Both the position numbers and the translations under genes were made by a program. The notes beneath the pieces were generated by a model. The model made no database searches. It saw only the letters and a list, made by a program, of their open reading frames with translations, and had not been told where the DNA came from. From Marinomonas sp. CT5 (GTDB taxonomy: Bacteria; Pseudomonadota; Gammaproteobacteria; Pseudomonadales; Marinomonadaceae), in the NCBI RefSeq assembly GCF_018336975.1, contig NZ_CP025572.1:3020959-3084958 (forward strand): 64,000 nucleotides of DNA, given 5' to 3'. Shown here piece after piece: positions 1-9,134 of this stretch; position 1 is the first letter of the stretch; every line of letters starts with the position of its first letter.

Positions 1-931
1 GATCACTAGGATCACCCACTCTGATTTTGCTAGCGCGCTCAGCGAATTCGGTAGCGAATTTATCGTAAATGCCTTTTTGTACGAAGATACGAGAACCCGC
101 AGTACAGCGCTCGCCATTGATTGAAAAGATACCGAATACAGCCGCATCCATGGCACGCTCGTAGTCACAATCTTCGAAAATCATCACTGGCGATTTACCG
201 CCCAGCTCCATAGAGAATTTTTTAAGACCTGCGTTGGCAATAATGTGTTTACCTGTGGATGTACCACCGGTAAACGAAATGGCATCGACATCATCATTGG
301 TAATGATGGCATTACCGGTTGTCGCACCAAACCCATGTACGATGTTAAACACACCCGGTGGTACACCAGCTTCAATAGACAAGCGACCTAAAAAATCAGT
401 CGTTAGCGGTGACAACTCAGACTGTTTCATCACCACAGTGTTACCCAAGGCTAACGCTGGAGCCGTTTTCCATGTACCCGTCATGAAAGGTACGTTCCAT
501 GGAGAAATTAGCGCACACACCCCCGTTGGTTGATACAAGGTGTAGTTCAACATTTGGTCATCCACTGGGTAGGTATGACCATTCATTTGTCTTGATTTCT
601 CAGCAAAGAAATAAAAGTTATTGGATGAACGAGGAATCAAGGCATTCAATGTTTGATACAGCGGCAAACCTGTATCGGCCGTTTCAAGACGGGCGATTTC
701 GTCCACATTCTCAGCGATTAGGTCACCCAATTTTTCGATAATTTTAGAGCGCTTTGCTATCGGCATCGCCGCCCATGCTGGAAAAGCGTCTTTTGCGGCT
801 TGGACCGCTTCAGCCACCTGTTCATCGGATGCGTGAGCCACTTCAGCTAATACTTCGCCTGTGGCTGGATTAACAGTCTGAAAAGTCTCTTTGCTCTCAA
901 CCCATTTGCCGTTTATCAAGTTCTTAATCAT
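1..931 (-). CDS. hpaE: 5-carboxymethyl-2-hydroxymuconate semialdehyde dehydrogenase (partial)
   Basis: NAD-dependent aldehyde dehydrogenase of the homoprotocatechuate meta pathway; it oxidises the semialdehyde made by ring cleavage. The reverse strand opens with ATG at 931 and stays open to the window edge (310 codons of about 485). It begins MIKNLINGKWVESKETFQTV and then shows the family blocks ETADTGLP, FFAEKSRQMNGHTYPVDD, SPWNVPFM, SFTGGTSTGK, MELGGKSP and the catalytic-Cys segment INGERCTAGSRIFVQ. These match what I recall of E. coli HpaE closely. The C-terminus is outside the window. The gene is divergent from the LuxR gene, and an HpaR-like palindrome at 983-1002 lies in its promoter region. 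hpaD and hpaF probably follow it beyond position 1. Confidence 0.93.
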   Translation of the reverse strand, partial: MIKNLINGKWVESKETFQTVNPATGEVLAEVAHASDEQVAEAVQAAKDAFPAWAAMPIAKRSKIIEKLGDLIAENVDEIARLETADTGLPLYQTLNALIPRSSNNFYFFAEKSRQMNGHTYPVDDQMLNYTLYQPTGVCALISPWNVPFMTGTWKTAPALALGNTVVMKQSELSPLTTDFLGRLSIEAGVPPGVFNIVHGFGATTGNAIITNDDVDAISFTGGTSTGKHIIANAGLKKFSMELGGKSPVMIFEDCDYERAMDAAVFGIFSINGERCTAGSRIFVQKGIYDKFATEFAERASKIRVGDPSD

Positions 932-982
932 TTTTCTTCTCTCTTCTGATAAGGAACCGAACGAGAATGTCTCGACATCGAT

Positions 983-1002
983 TTAGTTAACATGTTAAAT
1001 AA
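983..1002. promoter_or_regulatory. HpaR-type operator, copy 1
   Basis: TTAGTTAACATGTTAAATAA is a 20-bp dyad centred on CATG with one mismatched pair. It sits about 50 bp upstream of hpaE (leftward) and in the divergent region with the LuxR gene. A half-like copy (TTAACATG) follows at 1011-1018. The same core recurs at 1977, 6262, 14255, 16679 and 19483. Assignment to HpaR is inferred from the shared locus and the MarR-type symmetry. Confidence 0.7.
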
Positions 1003-1183
1003 ATTAAACTTAACATGTGTAGTATGTCAAGCACACATATCAATATTGAAATGCATTTAATCGAAAAAAATAGCGATAGAAATATGTGGAATATTTTTTG
1101 CAGCAATTGACTTTTAGTGCAGATGTGGAATTATCCCCACCAGTGCCCTATCAAATAATTGACAATAAACGGGAGCGCATAAC

Positions 1184-1936
1184 ATGCTAAACACAAGTCT
1201 TTATGACACCTTGCCTTCTCTTATCAATGGTATTGGTCAGCGCCATTTCTATGACCAAGTTGCCTATTCAATCAACGCGTTAGATCCTATCTCTAACATC
1301 AGAATTGTTAGCTACTCGAAAGCCAATCACCCTGTTTTCTTAAGTGGAAACGAACTGTCTGAAATTGATGAGGTGTATTGCGAATCGGCGTACTTGCTCG
1401 ATCCTGTCTATGACATGATTTGCGGTAACCAAGATCAAAAAGAGCTTTTTACGTTAGATAGCCTAGTCAATGATGATTTTCGCAATTCCGCTTATTACGA
1501 TACATTTTATCAACGATTAGATTGGTGCAATGAAACCAACATAGTTGTCGGCACAAGCGATGACACTAAAATTTGCATCGTCTACTCAACGAAAGACAAT
1601 GGCGCTTCCATTCAAGCGGTCAACCGTGAACTGATTCCGTGCATCAATGCTATCAAAGCCGCTATATTGACCCATGAGCGTGTTGGAAATGCGTTACAAG
1701 CCAACCAAGCCATTAATCTAGAAAACATAAATAACCGTAGCCATCTGTTTAAATACCATCAGCTCACCAAGCGAGAAAAAGAAATCGTAGAACTGATTCT
1801 GACCGGTTTATCCTCTGCCGCTATTGCTGAAAAATGTTTTGTTTCGGAAGGAACCATCAAGAATCATCGCAAAAATATTTACCGCAAACTCAGCATCAAA
1901 TCCCAAGCGGAACTATTCAGAAAATTCATCCAATAA
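1184..1936 (+). CDS. LuxR-family transcriptional regulator
   Basis: 250-residue regulator with a C-terminal GerE/LuxR helix-turn-helix at about residues 190-250 (LTKREKEIVELILTGLSSAA, then the recognition-helix stretch SEGTIKNHRKNIYRKL). The N-terminal 180 residues resemble an autoinducer-domain-sized ligand module, but the ligand-pocket signature of quorum-sensing LuxR proteins is not obvious, so the effector is unknown. The ATG at 1184 follows GGGAG at good spacing. It is divergent from hpaE and directly upstream of hpaG1, suggesting a pathway-linked regulator, perhaps of the ring-cleavage genes. No luxI-type synthase is visible in the window. Confidence 0.8.
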   Translation: MLNTSLYDTLPSLINGIGQRHFYDQVAYSINALDPISNIRIVSYSKANHPVFLSGNELSEIDEVYCESAYLLDPVYDMICGNQDQKELFTLDSLVNDDFRNSAYYDTFYQRLDWCNETNIVVGTSDDTKICIVYSTKDNGASIQAVNRELIPCINAIKAAILTHERVGNALQANQAINLENINNRSHLFKYHQLTKREKEIVELILTGLSSAAIAEKCFVSEGTIKNHRKNIYRKLSIKSQAELFRKFIQ

Positions 1937-1976
1937 AACAGACGTGTATTGACAAGGAATGTTTTTTACGAAACTA

Positions 1977-1994
1977 TAGTTAACATGTTAACTA
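1977..1994. promoter_or_regulatory. HpaR-type operator, copy 2 (hpaG1 promoter)
   Basis: TAGTTAACATGTTAACTA is a perfect 18-bp palindrome lying 17 bp upstream of the hpaG1 ATG at 2012. A -35-like TTGACA stands at 1949-1954 and TATAGT at 1975-1980 overlaps the operator, so a bound repressor would cover the promoter. Confidence 0.75.
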
Positions 1995-2011
1995 CATTTG
2001 GTAAGAAGAAA

Positions 2012-2749
2012 ATGTTTCATTACAGACAAAAAGAATCAAATGAAGTGGTATCGAAAACTGCGAATGCCAGCTTTGAAATCAAGTTAGACGACACCATACT
2101 CCCGCCCACCTCTGGCAATGTGATTGGCGTCGCTTTGAACAACAAAGCCTTGGCAAAATCATTAGAAAAAGCCTTTAACGAAAAGCCACACGTCCAACCG
2201 CCTAAAACCCCTGTATTACACATCAAAACCGATAATACACACATCGGCTATGGCAAGAGTATCAAGCTACCAAGCAATAAAGGGGCGGTTTTTGCCGGTC
2301 CATCCTTGGGTATCGTGATTGGTAAAAAAGCCACACGTGTTGATGCTAGCAACGCCTTAGATTGCGTAGCGGGTTTTACCGTTGTAAACGAAGTGAGCTT
2401 AGCGGAAACCTCCTTTTATCGCCCCGCTGTAAAAGCAAAATGCCGTGATACTTTTTGTCCGATTGGCCCATGGACAGTCGACAAAAACGCAGTCAGTACG
2501 CCAAATAAGTTAAGCATCAAAACATTCATTAATGATGCATTAGTGCACGAAACCAATACCGATCAACTGATTTACTCAGTAGAAGAAGTAATAAGCTACA
2601 TCAGCAGTTTCATGACGCTAGAAGCTGGAGACATCATCATCGCAGGTACGCCGGAACGCACGGCCGATTTAGCCATTAAACCCGGTGACAATGTCATGAT
2701 CGACATCGAAGGCATCGGCCGCCTAGTCAACCCAGTGGAACAAGAATAG
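2012..2749 (+). CDS. hpaG1: HpaG N-terminal-type subunit (OPET decarboxylase/isomerase, split gene)
   Basis: 245-residue protein of the fumarylacetoacetate-hydrolase fold, equivalent to the N-terminal half of E. coli HpaG, which catalyses decarboxylation and isomerisation after ring opening. Diagnostic blocks are ALNNKALAKSLEKAFNEKPH, PPKTPVLHIK, SFYRPAVKAKCRDTFCPIGP and GDIIIAGTPE. The acidic metal ligands (ExE) present in the partner subunit are absent here (SLGIVIG), as I recall for the E. coli N-half. The ATG at 2012 is preferred because AAGAAG precedes it; the upstream in-frame TTG at 1949 lies in the promoter, ahead of the operator. It is followed 9 bp later by hpaG2, so the two probably form one hetero-oligomer. 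Confidence 0.88.
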   Translation: MFHYRQKESNEVVSKTANASFEIKLDDTILPPTSGNVIGVALNNKALAKSLEKAFNEKPHVQPPKTPVLHIKTDNTHIGYGKSIKLPSNKGAVFAGPSLGIVIGKKATRVDASNALDCVAGFTVVNEVSLAETSFYRPAVKAKCRDTFCPIGPWTVDKNAVSTPNKLSIKTFINDALVHETNTDQLIYSVEEVISYISSFMTLEAGDIIIAGTPERTADLAIKPGDNVMIDIEGIGRLVNPVEQE

Positions 2750-2758
2750 GAAACAGTC

Positions 2759-3520
2759 ATGAAAAGCGCCCGTATACTTTTTAACAATGAAACACTCGCT
2801 GTCACAGTGAACGATCAAGACCAAGTTGTGACTCAACAAGGCAAAATTCTTGAAGAAGGCTCCTTCACTTGGTTACCACCCTGCGAAGGCAAAATGTTTG
2901 TTTTAGCGATTAACTACGCTGACCACGCTGCCGAATTGTCTTTTAAAGCACCAGACGAGCCTTTGGTTTTTTTGAAGAACAAAAACTCTCTTATTGGTCA
3001 CGATCAACAAACCTACCGTCCAGATAACGTGGATTACATGCACTATGAATGTGAATTGGTAGTGGTTATCGGCAAAGAAGCGAAAAACGTCTCAATAGAG
3101 GACGCGATGGACTATGTCGGTGGTTACACAGTAGGAAATGACTACGCCATTCGAGATTATCTAGAAAATTACTACCGCCCTAATCTAAGAGTAAAAAGCC
3201 GCGATACTTGTACACCAATTGGCCCCTATATTGTGGATGCCAAAGACATTAAAGATCCACACAATCTGGTGCTTCGCACTTATATAAATGGCGAATTGAA
3301 GCAAGAAGGCAACACCAAGGATTTAGTGTTTAACATCCCACATTTGATCGCTTACTTGAGCGAGATTATGACATTAACCCCAGGGGATATGATTTTTACC
3401 GGAACGCCAGAAGGTTTAGCCGATGTAAAACCTGGTGATGTGGTTACCACAGAAGTCAAAGGTGTAGGCGTTCTGAAAAACACCATTATTTCTGAATCTG
3501 AATACCTAAAAACAATTTAA
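2759..3520 (+). CDS. hpaG2: HpaG C-terminal-type subunit (OPET decarboxylase / HHDD isomerase)
   Basis: 253-residue fumarylacetoacetate-hydrolase-family subunit corresponding to the catalytic C-terminal half of E. coli HpaG. It keeps the metal-binding pattern in MHYECELVVVIGKEA and the blocks LAINYADHAAEL, EEPLVFLK-like DEPLVFLK, NDYAIRDYLENYYRPNLRVK and TLTPGDMIFTGTPEGL. It acts in the cytosol on the 2-oxo-hept-3-ene-dioate series produced by HpaE. The start follows GGAAACAGTC. In enterobacteria both halves are fused in one polypeptide; here they are separate, adjacent genes. Confidence 0.92.
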   Translation: MKSARILFNNETLAVTVNDQDQVVTQQGKILEEGSFTWLPPCEGKMFVLAINYADHAAELSFKAPDEPLVFLKNKNSLIGHDQQTYRPDNVDYMHYECELVVVIGKEAKNVSIEDAMDYVGGYTVGNDYAIRDYLENYYRPNLRVKSRDTCTPIGPYIVDAKDIKDPHNLVLRTYINGELKQEGNTKDLVFNIPHLIAYLSEIMTLTPGDMIFTGTPEGLADVKPGDVVTTEVKGVGVLKNTIISESEYLKTI

Positions 3521-3538
3521 ATAATTAAGGGTGACGAC

Positions 3539-4342
3539 ATGCTTTCAAAAGACATTATCACAGCTTGCGCCAACAAGCTGAATCAGGCGGAAAAAGAGCG
3601 CGTTCAAATTCGTCAAATTTCATTAGATTACCCAGATATCACTTTTGATGATGCCTATGCTATTCAACGAGAATGGGTACAAATGAAGCTCAATGAAGGC
3701 CGCAAAGTTATTGGTCACAAAATTGGTCTAACTTCGCGCGCGATGCAAATGAGTTCACAAATTGATGAACCAGATTACGGCACACTGCTTGATGACATGC
3801 TGTATTACGATGGCTGCGAGATTGAAACCGACAAATTCATTGTGCCACGCATTGAAGTGGAATTGGCTTTCATTCTAAAGAAACCTCTGAAAGGCCCTAA
3901 CTGCACCATCTTTGATGTTTATAACGCCACAGATTACGTCATTCCTGCGCTTGAACTGATTGATGCACGCAGTCAATCTATCGACCCAGAAAGCAAACGT
4001 CCTCGCAAAGTCTTCGACACCATTGCTGATAACGCCGCCAACGCTGCGATTATTTTAGGTGGCCGCCCGATCAAAATAGATGAAATGGATTTACGTTGGG
4101 CATCCGCCATTATGCAACGAAACGGCATTATTGAAGAAACAGGCGTCGCCGCTGGTGTACTGAACCATCCAGCCAATGGGGTCGCATGGTTAGCCAATAA
4201 ATTAGCCCCATTTAATGTTGCCCTTGAACCTGGTCAGATCATTCTTGGTGGCTCTTTTACTCGCCCAATAGCAGCACGTAAAGGGGATACTTTCACCGTA
4301 GATTACGGCCCTCTTGGTTCTGTGTCTTGCCACTTTGCTTAG
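3539..4342 (+). CDS. hpaH: 2-oxo-hept-4-ene-1,7-dioate hydratase
   Basis: 267-residue hydratase of the HpaH/MhpD family. It adds water to 2-oxo-hept-4-ene-1,7-dioate to give the aldolase substrate. Recognisable blocks are DDAYAIQREWVQMKLNEGRK, VIGHKIGLTSRAMQ, DEPDYGTLLDDM, PRIEVELAFIL (acidic metal ligands) and the C-terminal ILGGSFTRPI. Length is normal for the family. The ATG follows AAGGGTGACGAC. It lies 18 bp after hpaG2 and 9 bp before hpaI, so it is in the same operon. Confidence 0.95.
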   Translation: MLSKDIITACANKLNQAEKERVQIRQISLDYPDITFDDAYAIQREWVQMKLNEGRKVIGHKIGLTSRAMQMSSQIDEPDYGTLLDDMLYYDGCEIETDKFIVPRIEVELAFILKKPLKGPNCTIFDVYNATDYVIPALELIDARSQSIDPESKRPRKVFDTIADNAANAAIILGGRPIKIDEMDLRWASAIMQRNGIIEETGVAAGVLNHPANGVAWLANKLAPFNVALEPGQIILGGSFTRPIAARKGDTFTVDYGPLGSVSCHFA

Positions 4343-4351
4343 GAAATTGAC

Positions 4352-5158
4352 ATGGCTGCTCCTAAAAATACATTTAAAGCTGCGCTACAAAACCGCCAAC
4401 CTCAGATTGGTCTGTGGCTTGGTTTAGCAAATAACTACACCGCTGAACTGATTGCGAGTGCAGGATTTGATTGGCTATTGATCGATGGAGAACATGCGCC
4501 AAATACCCTGCAAACTATGGTGGGACAACTGCAAGCAATCGCGCCTTTTGCTAGCCATCCAATCGTTCGCCCTGCATGGGCTGACCATGTGGCACTTAAA
4601 CAAATATTAGACCTTGGAGTACAAACCATATTGGCTCCTATGGTCGACAACGCGGCGCAAGCATTGGAAATAGTCAAAGCAACACGCTATCCACCCGCTG
4701 GCATCCGTGGTGTTGGCAGTGCATTGGCACGAGCGTCTCAGTTCAACCGAACGCCTGATTATTTGACCACCGCCAATGACGAGATTTGTGTATTGGTTCA
4801 AATCGAGTCCCTACAAGCCGTCAAAGAGTTAGATAACATTCTTGCTGTTGATGGGGTGGATGGCGTCTTTATTGGACCGGCGGACCTAAGCGCTTCCCTT
4901 GGATACATTGGGCAGCCTAACCACCCAGAAGTCGTTAAAGTCATTGAACAAAGTATTGCAAAAATCGTTGCAGCGGGTAAAGCACCAGGCATTCTTATGG
5001 CGGACAAAAAACAAGCGAAGCACTATTTATCGCTTGGCGCATTATTTGTCGCGGTAGGCAGTGATACGGGTCTGCTAATGAACAGTACGAAGGCTTTGGT
5101 GAATGAGTTCAAACCTGAACCGCATTGCCATGAAGAAACATCAGTATCCGTCTATTGA
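4352..5158 (+). CDS. hpaI: 4-hydroxy-2-oxo-heptane-1,7-dioate aldolase
   Basis: 268-residue class II (metal-dependent) pyruvate aldolase of the HpcH/HpaI family. It splits 4-hydroxy-2-oxoheptane-1,7-dioate into pyruvate and succinic semialdehyde. The blocks [58 protein letters not shown] and [13 protein letters not shown] include the His, Arg and metal-binding Glu/Asp of the family. It ends the hpaG1-G2-H-I operon, just before the terminator at 5234. Its product feeds gabD at 19.7 kb. Confidence 0.96.
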   Translation: MAAPKNTFKAALQNRQPQIGLWLGLANNYTAELIASAGFDWLLIDGEHAPNTLQTMVGQLQAIAPFASHPIVRPAWADHVALKQILDLGVQTILAPMVDNAAQALEIVKATRYPPAGIRGVGSALARASQFNRTPDYLTTANDEICVLVQIESLQAVKELDNILAVDGVDGVFIGPADLSASLGYIGQPNHPEVVKVIEQSIAKIVAAGKAPGILMADKKQAKHYLSLGALFVAVGSDTGLLMNSTKALVNEFKPEPHCHEETSVSVY

Positions 5159-5233
5159 ATACTGGATGTGATCTAAACTAAGTAATATCTTCCCAGCTAG
5201 TTTAGATATGTGATCTTTGATCGCCCTTACTTT

Positions 5234-5273
5234 ACCCAGTGTCATGATTATTCATGCCACTGGGATTTTTTTT
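5234..5273 (+). terminator. Rho-independent terminator after hpaI
   Basis: A stem of CCCAGTG.CATGA against TCATG.CACTGGG (one mismatch, TTAT loop) is followed by eight T. It is 76 bp past the hpaI stop. Confidence 0.85.
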
Positions 5274-5329
5274 CGATTTCTATGTCATACTTTTAAAAAA
5301 ATAATATTAACCACAAAGAAACCAATGCC

Positions 5330-6232
5330 ATGAAAAAAGAGTGGATCCCCAACATCACGATCGGCCAAGATTATGACGTCGCTTATAAAGACGCCACAAT
5401 CCATTTTGATGTACTTGGAAAAATGGCGGACTTTTTTGGGCGCGATATGCCCATGCACCTCCACGCAGAGTATTGCCAAATACACCTGATTCGATCTGGC
5501 AAAACGCTATTCAATATTGATCAAAATGTTTATGAAACCCAAGATTGCGCAGCCTTTTATACCCCTCCAGCCACGCCACATGCGTTTCTAACCGAGCCGA
5601 CTGCACCTGGCTATGTCATTACCATTCACAATACCCACTTACAAAAAATCATGGCAGAGCTTAATGCCTACAGTCACCACAATTCGCTATTAATGCCATT
5701 TCACATCGATCAACAAAAAGACCTACAACCTGAGCAACAACACTGGGAACAGCTACTAAACCTTTTTGAAATGCTCAAGCTAGAATGGAGCCGCTCTTCC
5801 TTGTATCAACACGACAGCATTGAAGCCATTGTGAAGTTAATTTTGATCAGCATGCTCAGACTTTCCGGGACGGAGCAGCCACAAAAACAACATAACCAAT
5901 CCGAAATTCTCTGTTTTAGAGAATTTAGCACCCTACTGGAACGTCACTTTTTAACCGAAAAAACCATTCAGTTTTATTGCGAAGCGCTTCAAATCAATGA
6001 AAGTAGACTGAATTATTTGTGCAACAAAATCACCAAGCTAAGCCCCAAAAAAATGATAAATGGCCGGATTCTTCTCGAAGCCAAACGCTTATTGTCCCAT
6101 ACCAATAAAAACCTAACTGAAATCGCTTATACCTTGGGCTATATCGACCCTTCGTATTTCTCACGATTCTTCTTAAAAAAGACGGGGATGAGTCCTTCGG
6201 ATTTTCGCAAACACTACCGTAACGAGGAATAA
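5330..6232 (+). CDS. hpaA: 4-hydroxyphenylacetate catabolism activator (AraC family)
   Basis: 300-residue AraC/XylS regulator resembling HpaA, the HPA-responsive activator of the hydroxylase genes. The N-terminal cupin-like effector domain contains HFDVLGKMADFFGRDMPMHL and the YTPPATPHAFLTE segment, similar to enterobacterial HpaA. The C-terminal double HTH occupies about residues 195-295, including LTEIAYTLGYIDPSYFSRFF and KKTGMSPSDFRK. It is monocistronic, with a terminator upstream. Target sites are not evident from sequence alone. Confidence 0.85.
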   Translation: MKKEWIPNITIGQDYDVAYKDATIHFDVLGKMADFFGRDMPMHLHAEYCQIHLIRSGKTLFNIDQNVYETQDCAAFYTPPATPHAFLTEPTAPGYVITIHNTHLQKIMAELNAYSHHNSLLMPFHIDQQKDLQPEQQHWEQLLNLFEMLKLEWSRSSLYQHDSIEAIVKLILISMLRLSGTEQPQKQHNQSEILCFREFSTLLERHFLTEKTIQFYCEALQINESRLNYLCNKITKLSPKKMINGRILLEAKRLLSHTNKNLTEIAYTLGYIDPSYFSRFFLKKTGMSPSDFRKHYRNEE

Positions 6233-6261
6233 CGTGATCTAGCTGTTTTTTCATCAAAACA

Positions 6262-6279
6262 TAGTTAACAAGTTAAATA
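6262..6279. promoter_or_regulatory. HpaR-type operator, copy 3
   Basis: TAGTTAACAAGTTAAATA, an imperfect dyad with the GTTAAC half-site intact, ends 16 bp before the ATG of the GlcG-like gene at 6296. It is positioned to block transcription or translation initiation of the 6296-7924 pair. Confidence 0.6.
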
Positions 6280-6295
6280 GATACGGGGGAGCAAT

Positions 6296-6715
6296 ATGTC
6301 TCACACTACCAACAAAAAAGAGTTAACCACACGGGCCGCGCTGGCCTTATGCAGCACGGCAATCGACCATGCAGAACAACGTGGTATCAACATCTGCATC
6401 ACGGTCGTTACGACTTCAGGTCAGCAGCTTGCCAGTGCCTCTATGAATAATGCCCCCCTTATTTCCCAAGGTGTCTCCCATAAAAAAGCCCTTACCGCGG
6501 CTTCTTTTGGCATCCCCACAAAAGAATGGCAAAGCAAGCTGGCTGACAGAAACAACACCTTATTTGCTTTACAAAGTGAGCCAAACTTTACCTTTTTGGG
6601 TGGTGGTTTACCGATTGAAGTGGAAGGGGTTGTGGTGGGTGCTATTGGCATTTCAGGCGGTAGCGAACAACAAGATATTGATTGCGCAACCAAGGCCATC
6701 AACAGCCTGTCATAA
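6296..6715 (+). CDS. GlcG/HbpS-family (DUF336) protein
   Basis: 139-residue small alpha/beta protein of the GlcG/HbpS family. The family blocks SHKKALTAASFGIPT, FLGGGLPIEVEGVVVGAIGI and SGGSEQQDIDCA are present. Members occur in many aromatic and glycolate catabolic operons, and some bind haem or cobalamin-like ligands; the exact role is usually unknown. The ATG follows GGGGGAGCAAT. It is directly preceded by an HpaR-type operator and followed 27 bp later by an MFS carrier, so it is probably part of the HPA regulon. Confidence 0.8.
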   Translation: MSHTTNKKELTTRAALALCSTAIDHAEQRGINICITVVTTSGQQLASASMNNAPLISQGVSHKKALTAASFGIPTKEWQSKLADRNNTLFALQSEPNFTFLGGGLPIEVEGVVVGAIGISGGSEQQDIDCATKAINSLS

Positions 6716-6742
6716 AAGCCGCATATTGAAAAAGGAGCGTTC

Positions 6743-7924
6743 ATGTCTTCCGCTTTAAGCAAACTCACCATTCCATTACTGGGCTTTCTGGTCGCATTTG
6801 GGCCGCTTTCTATCGATATGTATTTGCCAAGCCTGCCCACCATAGCGAAGAGCTTAAATAGCAGCGATCAGCTTATACAAACAACGATTACGGTCTTTTT
6901 ACTCGGCATGGCAATCGGCATGCTCATCTTTGGGCCTTTATCCGATATGATGGGCAGAAAGCGCTTGCTGCTGATCGGCATCGGTTTTTATTTTATAAGC
7001 AGTATTGGCTGTGCTCTCGCGCCAACGGGCGAGAGTCTGATTCTGTTTCGATTCTTACAATCTCTAGGGGGAGCGGCCGCGGCGGTGCTTGCTAGAGCCT
7101 TAGTGCGTGATTTATACGAACTCAAAAGAGCCGCCAATATTTTGTCACACATGCATGTCATCTCCATGATGGTCATGCTGATATCGCCAATCTTGGGTGC
7201 CTATATTGTCAGCTATTTTGAGTGGCGCTGGATCTTCTACTTTCTTGCTTTATTCTCTACGCTTGCCTTTATTGGCAGTACCTTATTATTACCTAACGCA
7301 GAAAAATCCAGCCCGACCGTTAAGCCCAGTTTCAGCCATTACGCTAACAACTATATCGACTGCCTAAGCGCCCCGTTATTAGTTCAATACGTACTGGCCA
7401 ATGCGTTTTCCTTTGCTGGTATGTTTGCCTTTATTGCAACATCAGCCTTTGTCTATATCAAATACTTTCAGCTTTCAGAAACCTATTATGCGCTTCTATT
7501 CTCCGCCAATATTTTCGCCATTATTATCGCTACCTTGCTCAACTCTTATTTGAGTAAACGCTATAACGTTGGTCTCGCATTAAATGTTGCGATTGGCGTC
7601 TCTTTTACCGCGACCTTATTGATTTGGGGAATGATTGGTTTGGGCAACACATCCATGGTTCTATTTGTGATCACCACCATGATGTATATCAGCGTGACAG
7701 GAGCCATTGGCGCCAACAGCTTAGCGACATTATTTGAGCAATTACCAGAAAAAGCGGGGACGGTTTCGGGGTTATTGGTGGCCACTCAATTTGCAGTGGG
7801 AAGTTTCATCAGTTATCTAGCCAGCTTAGTATTCGATGGCTCGCCAAACAGTCTACTCATTATGATGGCCTGCTGCGGCACACTTTGCACAACCTTCTAC
7901 CTGAGTACTCGGATAAATAGATAA
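6743..7924 (+). CDS. Bcr/CflA-like MFS transporter
   Basis: 393-residue inner-membrane major facilitator protein with about 12 hydrophobic segments. It opens with the Bcr/CflA signature GPLSIDMYLPSLPTIAKSL, and the loop 2-3 motif GPLSDMMGRKRLL is present. LARALVRDLYE in TM4/loop is also typical of this drug-H+ antiporter subfamily. AGGAG precedes the ATG. Sharing an operator with the GlcG-like gene suggests export or uptake of an aromatic pathway compound rather than general drug resistance, but the substrate cannot be read from sequence. Confidence 0.85.
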   Translation: MSSALSKLTIPLLGFLVAFGPLSIDMYLPSLPTIAKSLNSSDQLIQTTITVFLLGMAIGMLIFGPLSDMMGRKRLLLIGIGFYFISSIGCALAPTGESLILFRFLQSLGGAAAAVLARALVRDLYELKRAANILSHMHVISMMVMLISPILGAYIVSYFEWRWIFYFLALFSTLAFIGSTLLLPNAEKSSPTVKPSFSHYANNYIDCLSAPLLVQYVLANAFSFAGMFAFIATSAFVYIKYFQLSETYYALLFSANIFAIIIATLLNSYLSKRYNVGLALNVAIGVSFTATLLIWGMIGLGNTSMVLFVITTMMYISVTGAIGANSLATLFEQLPEKAGTVSGLLVATQFAVGSFISYLASLVFDGSPNSLLIMMACCGTLCTTFYLSTRINR

Positions 7925-7963
7925 TCCTTTTAAGAGTTTATCCAAGTACTCTATACAAACAGC

Positions 7964-9082
7964 TTAGTCATCAATATGAGCAATACTATTTAGAAGATAA
8001 CTCTGAACGTTCGCCAATCTAACCTCTATGTCTTTGATATTTCGATTCATTGTATTGATCAAAGATTCTGCATTTGCCTGATCATGTCGGGGGATTTCAT
8101 GGAGCAGCTTTTGTCCCGACTCAAACAAAGAAAACAGTGGTGTGCGTATCGTTTTAAAGCTTTCTTCACTACGATAACCAAAATCATCGTCTTCCCCATG
8201 CAAATACCAATCAGCAAAAGCCGTTTTAGAAAGGTCTAACTCATCTTGACTAACCTTCTCTTCGTTTAGCCAGCATGATACCCAAGCATTTTTGCTATTC
8301 ACTAATTCAAGCAAAGACGATGAAGTATGACCATAAAGCATCGCTTTATAAGCGGAAGAAATAATGTGCTCCGATGATTGACTGGTTTCACTTAAGCTTA
8401 ATTGGATATTTAAAGAGTGATCATGATGTGAAGTAATTTCTTCGTTTAAAGCCTTAATACGTCGATCCACTTCGGCAGTGGTGGTTTGAATGCGCTGCAC
8501 CAATGTCGAAATCTCATCACTGGATTCTCGCGCTCGACTGGCGAGTCCTCTGACTTCATCCGCCACCACAGCAAAGCCTCGTCCATGCTCACCAGCACGA
8601 GCCGCTTCAATAGCCGCATTCAGCGCTAACAAATTCGTTTGCTCAGAGATTTTATTAATGACTTCTGCAAAACCATCTATCTCAGCGGCCAAACTCCTAA
8701 GAGTAAGTACTTCAGACAAACTTTTTTTTGCGTCTTCCGACATAAGCTTGGTGGCATCACAAAGCTTTTTCAGTTCTAGATTGCTTTTTAGGTTTTCGCT
8801 TTTTACCTCTTCAACCTTACTCATTGGCTCAAATAGCTCTTCAGACACTAAATTCACTATCCGAGAAATGGGCACTAAATCCCCACTTATTCCACTGACT
8901 AAATTATTTGTAAAACTAGAATCAGATGAGTTTTTTTTCAGTAACGATAATTCTTCTTCCAATAAAGCTATCTGTTGGTCTTGTCCGTCTACCTGAGACT
9001 GAAGTTGCTGATTTTGGCTTTCTAATAAGGCAATAACGTTTTTTTGTTCTTCGAATTTCTGCGTTCGTTTCGTACCAAACAT
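7964..9082 (-). CDS. Soluble methyl-accepting chemotaxis protein with degenerate CZB-like C-terminus
   Basis: 372-residue chemoreceptor without membrane segments. An N-terminal coiled coil (about residues 8-50, [20 protein letters not shown]) is followed by the signalling hairpin (about 110-215) with the highly conserved tip [20 protein letters not shown] and [15 protein letters not shown]. The C-terminal 110 residues have the size and aromatic pattern of the CZB zinc-binding domain. However, the usual Cys in the CxxGxW block reads T-A-F-A-D-W and the paired His residues are missing. Convergent with the upstream MFS gene; it may link chemotaxis to the catabolic locus. Confidence 0.85.
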   Translation of the reverse strand: MFGTKRTQKFEEQKNVIALLESQNQQLQSQVDGQDQQIALLEEELSLLKKNSSDSSFTNNLVSGISGDLVPISRIVNLVSEELFEPMSKVEEVKSENLKSNLELKKLCDATKLMSEDAKKSLSEVLTLRSLAAEIDGFAEVINKISEQTNLLALNAAIEAARAGEHGRGFAVVADEVRGLASRARESSDEISTLVQRIQTTTAEVDRRIKALNEEITSHHDHSLNIQLSLSETSQSSEHIISSAYKAMLYGHTSSSLLELVNSKNAWVSCWLNEEKVSQDELDLSKTAFADWYLHGEDDDFGYRSEESFKTIRTPLFSLFESGQKLLHEIPRHDQANAESLINTMNRNIKDIEVRLANVQSYLLNSIAHIDD

Positions 9083-9134
9083 AATTACTCCAAAATGTTA
9101 GAGCCTAAACTAAGGCCCTAACATTACACCTGAA

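Noticed and set aside
1949..2011. Upstream TTG start for hpaG1
   Set aside because: The extension covers the -35-like TTGACA and the operator, and adds no family-like residues.
8490..8996. 168-codon frame opposite the chemoreceptor gene
   Set aside because: Ser-rich antisense shadow of the MCP coiled coil; the MCP frame has clear family motifs.
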